The notes under the pieces are model-generated. The model saw nothing but the letters and a program-made list of their open reading frames with translations. It was not told the origin of the DNA and did no database searches. A DNA stretch of 64,000 bases from the NCBI GenBank assembly GCA_964247055.1, contig OZ176050.1, positions 12,276,001 to 12,340,000 of the forward strand. Direction: 5' to 3'. Below are positions 54,201 to 64,000 of this stretch, one piece after another; positions within the stretch are counted from its first letter, which is position 1, and the number at the start of each line of letters is the position of its first letter. A program made the position numbers and the translations under genes. The DNA is from Paragordius varius. Its lineage: Eukaryota; Nematomorpha.

Positions 54201-57200
54201 TATATATATAATTTAAGTTAATGCGTGCAAAAAGAAACATTATACATTATCCTGAATTAAGAAACACAATGTACTGTATTGTTATATAATTACCACATCA
54301 CTGGCATAACAAATCTTAGGTGCTTCCAAAACACGGCCTTGTAATTCAATCAATTTATCATCGACACTAATGCCAAAAGCTTTCATCACTGGGTCTTGAT
54401 TAAATTTTGCATCATGAATCTATAAAAATGAAATGAAATGGAAAAGAATTCCATGTTAGATAGCCAGCCAATTAATAAAAAACCATATCTAATAAAACTT
54501 TTTCGCATAGTATATTGCAACAAGGATTGAATCTAGCCACAGGTTATCAATTAAAAAAAACCTGTTAAAGTGTACGTGCTTATTATGAGATAATTTTAAA
54601 ATAATATATCAAATATTTTAAACTTGTGAAATCTATACTAAAACTTTAAAAATCAATGGGAACCGACTTTACACTTCGTAAACTGTTTAGTTTGCTGCAA
54701 CAATATATTTAGCATCAATGGTTATTAAAAACAATTATCAGCGTCAGACAGGCTATTATTTTTTAATTAGTAGAATACCCAACTCTTACTACAAAATAAA
54801 CTTTTTATAAAACTAAAGATTTAAAAATATTTTATCAACAACTATTATAAATTTTACCTTTCCCATAATTGAGCGTTCACGTTCAGGAGCCGGTATAGCC
54901 GTGTGCTAAATACAAAAAAACAGTAAAAGTATTGCATATTTTATAAAAAAAAAAGGTTAAAAATCAAAAATTAAAACTTAATAAAGGCTAAAATATGTTT
55001 AAAATAAATACCCGTATCATATTGGCAACCATTGTATCTGTCACTCGATTTTTCTTTTGTCCAGCTTTAAGCTCACAAACCTATGAAATAATAAGTATAT
55101 AAATATTTCAATTTAAAAAAGCCAATAGTTTTTTAATAAATTTAAAAAAATTGATTAATACAAAATAATTTAATTAATATACCTCAAAAGGCAAATAAAC
55201 TTGTTTTTGTAAACTACCGACTCTCAAGCAAGGCAAATTGGGATATCTATATATGCCAAAAAACACATATATTAATACATATAAAGTCACCGAATAAAAA
55301 AATTTATGCAAAAATTTTTAGTACGATAAAATCTCCACAATCTGATTAAATAAAAATATATTGAAATAAATTAATTATCAATAAATCTTTTTTAGTGGGT
55401 AATTTAATTTTTTTAAAAAACGAAAAAAATATCAGTATTATGAGCAAAAAACCAATAAAAAATTATTACATAAATACTCAGCACAAAAAAATTCAATTCT
55501 AAGTTATTTAAAAATGAAATTATAATAATAAATTATATTACTGTAAGCTTTTATTGTATTGCAACTTGAAATATTCGGCAACAGAAACCTTCGTTTCTTT
55601 TCCATCGCGTGACATGGTAAACCTAAAACCAAAAAATAAAAAAAATTATAAAAAAAGGACTTTAATTTAAAAAGTTAATAAATATTTGTAACTATAATTT
55701 GCATTAGATTAATTGCGATAAACAATTTTTATTACAATAAAAATCAAAAATGATAAATGATTTACATTTGTTGGGCCGCTGAAAGATTTGATATTTCTCG
55801 TATAACATAAGTCCTTTGTATATGACCTTGATGTGTAACTCTAACTTTAAGGTCTAGCGAAATAAGGAATATAGAAAACCATTAATTAAACAAAAATTAT
55901 ATATTTATTGATGAATTTAATCAACTTTTTAATATACCATTAAAAGTTTATATTACAGTTAAACTCTTTTATTGGCAAAAAGATAAAACATACAAAAATA
56001 CAAAATTTTATCAAGAAAACGCCATAAAAATGCAAAAAATTATCTAAATAATACCCAAATTTTAAGCGTTTTAAACATAACTGGGAAAAAAATAATTAAA
56101 AAGTTTAGTTAACACAAGAGGAGAAAAATGGATTATATCATAATAATATAATAATATGGCACATAAAAGTAGTTTAACTATATATATTTTTATCTTTATT
56201 TTATAATCCCGAGTAAAAAGGCAATTGATATTAAAAAATTATGTGAAACAATACTTTTCAATTCTTTCTGCAACATAGATTTTTGATGCGGACTTAAACT
56301 ATTGATTTGACGTAGATTCAAAAATTCTTGAGCAAAATTAACGATTGAGATTTGCTTGTAAAAAGCGGTAGCAGCCACTGAATAGGAGAAGATAAAATAA
56401 ATATATTATTTGTTAAACACTAAATATTCGCATCAAAAAAATAATTGATAAAAAAAATAAATATTTTATATGGTAATAGATAGCAACCATACTGCTAAAT
56501 ATATATAATTAATAATATGTGCAATTCCAGTCTTTTTGAAAAATTGGATTAGGATATTAAGGACATTTAAAGATCCTTTTAATTTCATATTTAAAAATTT
56601 AAGTTAAAAAATAAAAAGAATCATTTTTAATGAGTTATAAGCCAACAATTGTGAGATTTATCCTCACAATTATTCCTCGTAATTTAAACAAAAACATGAT
56701 AATAAACCAATTATTCGGTATAAAAAAACAAAAAATATATATTACAATCAATATTTAAAGTCATTTTCCATTGGGTGGGTCTAGCGCTCTGAAAACGACC
56801 CATCCATAATTCACATCCTTCAAACAGATTTGGCGGGTTCGTTGGATAAGGATATAGCGAACGACCAACAGGGACATATCTAAATTCAAGATATATGTAA
56901 ATCAAATTGTGGGTGCAAAAAAAAATTGTCTTTTTGTAATAAAAAAATGTTTTTACATTTTGTGCAGTTATATATTTTGGTCGACAAAATAATTGCAATA
57001 TCTCATATCTTACCATATTATATGGATAAAAAGCTGGTTAGATAGTTACATATAAATATATATATATATATATATATAACGCTAGAGTTTTCAAGTAATA
57101 TATATTCATGATAGCTAAAATCATAAAAGTAATGCAATCTCTAAGATACTTTTATATAATAAAAAAGGTAATCCAAATAAAAAAATACTATGAATAATAA

Positions 57201-59299
57201 TAAAGAATTAGTTGTAAATTTTGTATATTCTAGTTTGTTAATAAGACATATAAATTTAGAACAAACTACTGTTTTATACCACATTAATATGCATTTTTTA
57301 TGCAAAAACCTCAAAAATACGTATGCTTTAGATTTAGAGCTAAATAAACACTATGATAAACTGATATTATTCTTAATAAAATATTATCATAGGTAGCGAG
57401 AGAAATATATTCATAACTAGGAAAAGAGTCCAAGTTAGTTTAATTAAAATAAAAAAACCTTAGAGAAGGTGTATGCTTCATAATAACATCAATGGCTTGC
57501 ACAGGGTCCTGCGATATTTCAGACAAACGCCCCGACCAAAATTCTTCCAATTGAAACATGTTAACTTCGGCGGCAAATTGAATCTTAACCTTATAATCGA
57601 TTTTACGATCTTCAAAAGGAAACGTGCCATTCAAGATTAGCTAAATAAAAAAATAAATGGAAAAAAATAATTTAAGAAAGAAAATGTTTGTCATATACTA
57701 AAGACAAAATTCAGGTATTTCAAAGGATAATGTGAAAAAACTCAGTATAATATATTTCCTCCTATTTTATGTTTTCCCAAATAAAAATTGAAGGCCAGAT
57801 ATAAAAATATAACTGGTTATATAATTTGTTTTGAAAATTTAATTAATATAAAATATAATTGTTTTTACTTGTTAATTAATTTGCGTATAAAAATTTCAGG
57901 ATGAATGAGTCGTGCCTAATAAAAAAATTAATAAATTTAATATTAATTTCACAACTGTAAATTGCTATTGTGAGTTTAGTAGTAAAAAAAAATATATATT
58001 ATATAAAATATGTTATGGTGTGCTTTAAACATTCAATTTTCTTAACTTTTTTTAAATTGACATTTATTTATAAAATCCAAAAATTACATCTTCGCCACGA
58101 TTGATGGGTAAAGGACGAACAGTGTAAAAGTTTTTGCTTCCATCAAAAGCGGCACAATTGTTTTTAAAGTAGGTATCCTTGCTTTGATCTTTAATGTACT
58201 CAAACAAAATTCTAAATCATCCAAAATAAAATAGAAAACATTGTTTAGTTAATAGTATTTATTATTTACCTTTCTGCAAATCATAATATTAAATTATATC
58301 TAAATTTGTGTTAATATTGTCTCAAAAATAAATTTCACATTCGCCTAAAATTTAAATATTATTAAGATAAAAATATCAAATAATATTCAAATAAGGGATA
58401 GGGGTAAAAAATTTACATAATGAATTTTACAAGCACATAATCTTTCTAACAAATCACGTAAGTTAAAAAAGGCTTAAATTTTTAATTTGGCTATTGAATG
58501 ATTTAATGACGTAGAATTTAAATTTAAGTAAATGAAGCGTACATTTAAAAAATTTAGATAATATATACAAACATATCCCAAGTTAAAAAAGACTAAATAA
58601 AATTTAAATATAAAAATGTAACCTATTGATTGATTTTGGCAATTTATTTGGTGTTATATCAATATCATAATGATAGAGGTTATTAAGTGCTACATTTATT
58701 TTAACGTGATTGGCTCGGAGTGAGATGGGACGTCCAACAGAACCATACCCTACACGCTTCGGTGGTCTCATTCCAGTATTAACCTATGAGGAATAATTAA
58801 TACGTTTTACTTTAAAAGTAGGACGTGCGGGTACAACCATTTTATTCTCATTTCCATTTGGGGCACCACCGTTTCCATTTTTTCCAGAATTTTCTTGAAC
58901 CATTTTGGAAGTATTAACCTAATCATAGAAAACAAATTATGATACCTTTTTGGGCGGTTTAGTTTTAGTGCTTTCTTTTGAAACAATTGGTTTGGGTATG
59001 TCTATAGTTAAATTCTTTAAAGAATCTTCCAATATATCAAGATTAAATTCTGTAGCAACTTCTTTAACAACAACTGTTTTTTCCTCAACTTTAGGTTCTT
59101 TTAATGGTTTAGACTTTTGTTGAAAAGTAGGGAAAGCTTCTTGAGTTACAGACTTCGGCGATGTTTGAGGCGCTTTTGAGGTGATTTGCTGTTTTTTGGG
59201 TTCTTTTTTTTGTTCAGATATTTGAGTTACAACAGGTTTGGCACTTTTATTTTCTGTTAAGTCGAGTTCTCGAAGAGGTTTTTTATTCTTTTTGCCCAT
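42266..59299 (-). CDS. AGO: Argonaute (AGO clade), slicer-competent
   Basis: Twenty-one exons (minus strand): 59299-58946, 58918-58811, 58783-58623, 58211-58088, 57640-57459, 56879-56746, 56377-56255, 55853-55766, 55622-55542, 55246-55183, 55080-55012, 54905-54858, 54419-54294, 53587-53416, 52844-52555, 51736-51596, 50618-50421, 44535-44401, 43967-43866, 43447-43248, 42377-42266. 3012 nt, 1003 aa, every phase consistent. A 118-residue Lys/Pro-rich first exon precedes the N, L1, PAZ (about 365-475), MID and PIWI domains. The PIWI catalytic tetrad is complete: D739 (VLGADVTHP), E779 (HRVEII), D812 ([10 protein letters not shown]), H950 (PAPAYYAHH). GVSEGQF and the C-terminal RMYFA mark the AGO rather than the PIWI clade. 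It loads small RNAs and can cleave targets. MGGGRTS is an extra stretch after VILPG. Introns 1 and 2 are 27 nt; intron 17 is 5.9 kb and holds a palindrome. Confidence 0.96.
44696..44910. mobile_element. MITE, 'CAGTAAAAATT' family, copy g
   Basis: 'acagtaaaaaattaaaattat' at the left, 'tgtctttgtgtttgtctgt' at the right. The middle is diverged. It lies in Argonaute intron 17, just outside the palindrome. Confidence 0.5.
46560..47310 (-). pseudogene. Left-arm transposon protein, broken
   Basis: The minus-strand frame 47016-46615 reads [20 protein letters not shown], then [20 protein letters not shown] and [20 protein letters not shown]. This is the signature of an uncharacterised protein family I recall from invertebrate repeats: a PPLHIKLGL motif, then GPQI..L..D, then NMSLK.H.L..H.D. 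The 5' part in the palindrome centre is frameshifted. Confidence 0.6.
47498..48425 (+). pseudogene. Right-arm transposon protein, broken
   Basis: Open pieces 47498-47752, 47754-47990 and 48237-48422 cover the same protein as the left arm: [53 protein letters not shown] and [16 protein letters not shown]. Frameshifts and stops separate the pieces. The NMSLKLH part is better kept here than on the left. Confidence 0.6.
52331..52384 (-). repeat. Diverged duplicate of Argonaute exon 15 end with its donor
   Basis: Inside intron 15, 171-224 bp downstream (gene sense) of the true donor, the minus strand reads [22 protein letters not shown]. The real exon ends [25 protein letters not shown] 3-bp deletion keeps the frame. 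It could be a decayed tandem duplicate or an alternative terminal segment. Confidence 0.7.
58784..58810 (-). other. Argonaute intron 2, 27 nt
   Basis: GTAAAACGTA...CCTCATAG. It contains an in-frame stop if retained. Splicing joins RPTFK to [10 protein letters not shown]. Confidence 0.85.
58919..58945 (-). other. Argonaute intron 1, 27 nt
   Basis: GTATCATAAT...TATGATTAG. It contains an in-frame TAA if retained. Splicing joins KTKPPKK to [10 protein letters not shown]. Confidence 0.85.
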
Positions 59300-59754
59300 C
59301 CATAGCTATAATTTGAAAGAGGGTACAAACACAACAAATAACTAATTGAAAATCCAAATATATAAAATCTTTTGCCTATTTTTCTGTTTTAATCAAATAT
59401 TATTTATTTTATCATACATGATATATAATTTTTGGGCATTATAAATATTAAACAAAGCCATATAGATATTAAAAGTATATTTTAGTAAAGTATATATCGA
59501 ATAATATTGACCTAAGCGTTGATGATATACATGCCAAAATTATCAGTATATGCTTTTGGCTTTAGGGCTTTAGAGAGATTAATTTATAATCTGTTGGGTG
59601 GTTTTATACCCATATTAAAATTTGAATATATTTATAAAAATTTTTAGCATAACGTCAAAATATAAACTACTATTTTGGCTTTTGGGCGTATGATAAAAAA
59701 GATTTTTTAATATGTTAAAATATCCTAATCTTAAGGGTAGCAGCTTTTTTTAAT

Positions 59755-61440
59755 TTTTTAACACTTAAATACAACACATTCATTTCAGACCTTGGATTCA
59801 AAATGGGGTAGTTGGATACCCCAAATTAAATAATTCAAAAAATATGAAATGATTTGAAACCATGCCAAAAATTTGCACATTCATAACATTAATGGAAATA
59901 TATAAAAAATTTAATTCAAAAATACTTAATATTACTTTGATTTAGGTAAAACCGGAAGCTAAAAATTTAGCCATGACATTTGTTCAATAGCTAAACTTAA
60001 AAATAATACAAAATAAACACTTTTTGTGTTTCTATCAATGTTAGATGTGATTTAAATGAAAAATTCGCTTTTATTTTAGCTTTTAACACTTCGATTCAAA
60101 TTGCGGTTTCTAAATACCCTAGACTAAATTTAAGTTTAAATTTTTACAAAACTACTGAAAGAAACGGTCCTAATTTAAATTTATGCTTCTATCCTAAAAT
60201 ATATTATATAAATAAGCCGAAATATTTGTTTTGAAAAAAAGTTTCAATTAAACTATTTTGATGCCATTTTTATTTTACAATTTTTTTTTCAAAATATCGT
60301 GTTTATTTGACTTTAAAGCTAAAATGAAAGCTAAATTTTTATTAAAATCACATCTAACATTGATAAAAAAAATTAAAATGGTTTATTTTTTATAATTTTT
60401 TAAATTGGGCGGGTGATAAAAAAATTTTTTTGACTTGACTTGCAAGTTTATTCAACTGGCTTGCTTTCATGTGCTGAAAAAAATTTAACATTACACGACT
60501 TAAGTCAAGCAAGAAAATTTGATAAGGTGGTGATAAAAAATCATATGATCAACTTAAAGATTTTGCAAGTATGGTGTAGGGCAGACTTGACAGATTTAAA
60601 AATATGGATAAAATTATTTTGGAAACTATTTATGTATAAAATTTAGGTTTTATATGTACAAACCTTTGTTAATGCTATAAAATGTTATTTATAAATTTTG
60701 GCTAATTAATCTATTCATTGGGTGATGCAAAAAAGGATAAATTTATAGAAAAACTCTACTAATATTTAACATGGCATATAAAAATATTAAATATATCAAT
60801 TACGTGACCGCAAAAAAATTGGATTCTCAAAAATTTCTTAAAAATACTAATTAAATATTCTTGTAAAATTAATTTTCGTTTATTTAAAGCAAAAGATTAC
60901 TTCACAATTAACACTTCGATTCAAATTGGGGTATCTAAATACCCCAGACTAAGTTTAAATTAATATTTTTAAAAAACTACTGAAGGAAACGGTCCCAATT
61001 TAAATTTATGCTTCTTAAAAATTTTATAAATATGCCAAAATACCTATTTTGTTTTGAGAAAAAAGTTCCATCTCAAACTACTACGACGCCATTTTTATTT
61101 TACAAAATTTTTGCAAAATATCGTCTTCATCAAATTTTAAGGGTAAAACTAAAGCTAATTTTTTATGTAAATTACATCTAACATCGATAGAGAAAAAGCG
61201 GTTTATTTTGTATTATTTTTCAATTTTACCATTGCACACATGTCAGGTGAACTAAATTTTTACCTTTCGGTTTTAGCTTTAAATAACTAATATTAAGTAT
61301 TTGAATAAAGTTTTTTATATATTTCGGTTTATTATCATATAAGTGCAAAATTTTGCCATGGTTTCGATTCCTTCCATACTTTTTAAAGTATTTGATTTTA
61401 AAAAGAAAATGAGTGTGTTGTATCCAAGTGTTAACCAATC
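59755..61440. repeat. Cluster of 'TTAACACTT..TGGGGTA..TACCCCA' repeats
   Basis: Copies near 59758-59825 ('gggtagttggatacccca'), 60078-60125, 60905-60950 ('ggggtatctaaatacccc') and an inverted one near 61420-61438 ('gtatccaagtgttaacc'). A shared neighbour, 'ggtcc.aatttaaatttatgcttct', recurs at 60168 and 60991, and inverted near 41280. It is probably one DNA-element family with multiple nested or tandem copies. Confidence 0.6.
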
Positions 61441-61955
61441 TAAAGATTTATTTCATCATAATATTATTTAGAATGTAATGTTGATAAATTAATTAAAAAT
61501 AATAATATGTTATATGGTATTAACATCTTCACATTATATTTGCAAATGGACTCCAAACAAAATGAGTAGGGTGGTAAAATAATGAAAAGTGTTTTAAGGG
61601 GCGAATGGTTTCATCAATCAAATTATTACCTGGCTCAATATTTAGAAAACTCTATTATATTAAATAAGATACGTGCCAGTGAGTTTGAAAAACTTCAATA
61701 AAGGCATATTGTATTAATTGTTTATCTTTTTGTGCTTTATTTCATAAATTTTGGCTGAAAAGGATCAAAATAATTTCCGTAAAATTCGAATGGGGTGGCA
61801 AAAAAATGTTACTTTCATAAGCAAAAGATTTGACTTAAGTGTATTTTTTTATCACCGATCTTCAAGTGTACACTTGCTGGCTTAAATAAACTTGCTCAAC
61901 TTGCCACGCTTGGCTTACAATTCAAGTGCGACTTTTTTATCATCTCACCCTTTAT
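60404..61955. mobile_element. Possible element with 'GGGYGRGTGATAAAAAA' ends
   Basis: 'gggcgggtgataaaaaaattt' plus 'cttgacttgcaag' at the left, and 'caattcaagtgcgacttttttatcatctcaccc' at the right, are rough inverted repeats. Similar 'gggtg.taaaaa' words recur at 59685, 60719, 61570 and 61792. Boundaries are uncertain because other repeats are nested inside. Confidence 0.4.
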
Positions 61956-63485
61956 CTATTCATAAACCAGAAGGAATTTTTAGAATGTGCGGACTAGCTA
62001 AATATTAATATAATGCAAAATAAATCACTTTTTTCCGTTATTAATGTTAATGTGATTTTAGTAAAAAAAATTGAATATAGCGTTTGACTAAAAACCCGAT
62101 ATATATCAAAGATGTAGTAAATAAAAATGACCTCGTAGTTGTTTGAATTGGAACTATTTTTCAACACTATTTTGGGTATATTGGAAATAAAATTTTCATT
62201 AGGATAAAGGTGTAATCCAATTCTTTCAGTAGTTTTAATAATATCAATTTAAACATTTGGTCTCGGGTGTAGTCATCCTAATTTGAATTGATTGTTTAGC
62301 TCTTAAAATTGATGGCGATGGAAGTGAAAAAAAAGTAAAAAAATTCTAAAATAAGATAACTAGATTTTAACCAAAACAACTTTAAAAACGATGATTTTAA
62401 TACTTTAAGCTCTAGGATATAAAACTACCCCAAGATGTCATCGCCTACAAAAAAAGGTATTTAAGTGAAAAGAAAGTTATTTGCGCTTTTTTGGTAATTG
62501 CTTGGTATCGGAGAAATGGCAAAATCAGCCCACATTTTATCAAATTAATTTTTGAAAGCTATTTATAATAGATTATTAAATTATATCCTAATTATATTTA
62601 TAAAGCAAAAAAATATATTAAAATTAAAATTATAGATGTAGGCTTTATAACTAGTTTTTGGACCTTTATTTTTCTATAATAAACCCAAAAATGCCGATAA
62701 TAAAATTTTTAATATATCCTGAATTATGACATCAAAAGGGAAAATTATTAAAAATGCAAACTGTTCTTCAAAATTTTAATTTTGGCTAAATTTTGTTGAT
62801 GCATACTACAAGGTATTCTTAAGATGGTATAAATATAAGGTATAAACGGAAAAAATTGTTTTACTATAACTTATCTATAAAATACGATGCTGTACTTGCC
62901 TTTCATCTCGGAATTTCGAAAGGTTTGCTTTGATAAAATTTAAATTTATGAGCTCCTTTTACATTAAAATTACCAAAAGAATTATGAGAATCCTGGTATA
63001 ATTTACTATCAGGAAATAAATAATTTAAGATATTTTTATCTCTCCCGATTTTGTTCACTGTCTAATGACTGTCATTACTGTATTTGTCTAAATGTGATCA
63101 AACACCCATAAAATCAAATACCAAGTTATCGAAAAAAAAAATGTATTTTAGTGCATGCATCAATGTTGCGTAAAAGCTATCTTAAAGTCCTTACAAAGTT
63201 TAAATATTTGATAAACAGTCCGGGTGATATTAGTGATCTTAATTTTTATCGAACGCCACAAATGGGCCATATAAAGAAGTGTAATAAATTTTTGTAAATT
63301 GTTCAATTTCAACAACACTATATTGTAAATATATAAAAGTCCATCAGAATTTTCGGAGCTATTACATTGGGATAATTATACTCTAGAATTTATTGCTATG
63401 TCACTACTGTTTATATAGTTGTTTTAATTAAAATATAATTATCAAACACTGTATTAGATAAAATTATTTTTACAGTTACTTCTAC
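61956..63485. other. AT-rich stretch without a recognised gene
   Basis: No exon with conserved protein content was found on either strand. The sequence is A/T-rich with no strong repeat structure that I could resolve. Confidence 0.35.
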
Positions 63486-63488
63486 AAC

Positions 63489-63825
63489 AAGGGTGTCTAA
63501 CAGCGGCTCTCTGAGATAATGTTTTAGCCCGCGAAATATTGGGAAAAGCTCCAATATATACAAAATACCATAAATTGCAAAAATATTTACAAAATTCAAA
63601 TAAAATTATTATTTCAACGATTTTCTATATATTTTTTGTAAATTTTTTTAATGAACTTACGAACATTGGTTAATTTAATAGTAATTATTATTGCTCGTAT
63701 ATTAATTTGCAATTTTATGTTAAAATCTAACATAATATTTTTCCCAAATATTTTTTTAATGCCGCCCGTTGACTTTTTTAAGGTAAATGGCGGCCCGCAA
63801 AGCCATTTGTATTGGAGATTCCTGT
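63489..63825. mobile_element. hAT-like non-autonomous element
   Basis: The left end CAAGGGTGTCTAACAGCGGC and the right part 'ggcggcccgcaaagcc' followed by 'gagattcctgtac' show the usual composition of hAT tips in this window. The right tip is diverged and no target duplication was seen. A (TA)n run follows at about 63888-63916. Confidence 0.45.
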
Positions 63826-63883
63826 ACTAGAGCTTAAAAATCAAAACTTTAAAACCCGATTGAAATAAACAGCTGATTTCAAC

Positions 63884-63919
<36 letters not shown>

Positions 63920-64000
63920 CAAATATTTACTGCTATCATGTAATATAGAAGCTTTCACTTAGATTTTTAAGCCTAATATACATTAATTTTTCTGATGGAC

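Noticed and set aside
42266-59299. PIWI-clade protein
   Set aside because: The PIWI-domain motif GVSEGQF, the C-terminal RMYFA and the MID/PIWI junction agree with the AGO clade; PIWI-clade members usually show a GVGDGQ-type motif.

Overview
This window is animal nuclear DNA: very AT-rich, with five GT-AG-spliced genes and a heavy load of small transposons. I reassembled four complete multi-exon genes and one nearly complete gene exon by exon, using splice-site phase and protein similarity recalled from known families. No search was run. Ankyrin-bearing CLPB, a peripherin-like tetraspanin, ZC3H14 and an AGO-clade Argonaute together point to a metazoan. The introns of 22-31 nt are the best clue to the lineage. 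Such sizes are known from dicyemid mesozoans, so a dicyemid or orthonectid (mesozoan) parasite is my leading inference. It is not proven, because many introns here are hundreds of bases long.

Layout. 1-1400: degenerate tandem satellite. 2376-2937 (-): 3' part of an unrecognised gene. 5071-11435 (-): CLPB, the mitochondrial AAA+ disaggregase, 15 exons, 630 aa. 11436-18044 (+): PIGO, a GPI-anchor ethanolamine-phosphate transferase, 11 exons, about 1222 aa. The CLPB and PIGO start codons abut inside one CATATG. 18486-24938 (+): peripherin-2/ROM1-like tetraspanin, 8 exons, its last exon running into a MITE. 25.0-25.7 kb: a pair of inverted 21-bp minisatellites. 26304-34965 (-): ZC3H14/Nab2 poly(A)-binding CCCH protein, 17 exons, 920 aa. 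35-42 kb: intergenic DNA with a hAT element (perfect 8-bp target duplication), a CACTA-like element and two unassigned ORFs. 42266-59299 (-): Argonaute, 21 exons, 1003 aa, complete slicer tetrad. 59.3-64 kb: nested repeats, no gene seen.

Two observations stand out. First, a ~5 kb transposon palindrome with ~2.3 kb arms lies in intron 17 of the Argonaute gene, so the Argonaute pre-mRNA would carry a long double-stranded hairpin. Second, in all four genes with micro-introns these are the first one to four introns, and every later intron is larger, the reverse of the usual animal pattern.

The genes do not form a pathway. They are housekeeping or RNA-biology genes: mitochondrial proteostasis, GPI-anchor synthesis, a membrane-curvature tetraspanin, mRNA poly(A) binding and small-RNA silencing. 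Repeats occupy most long introns.
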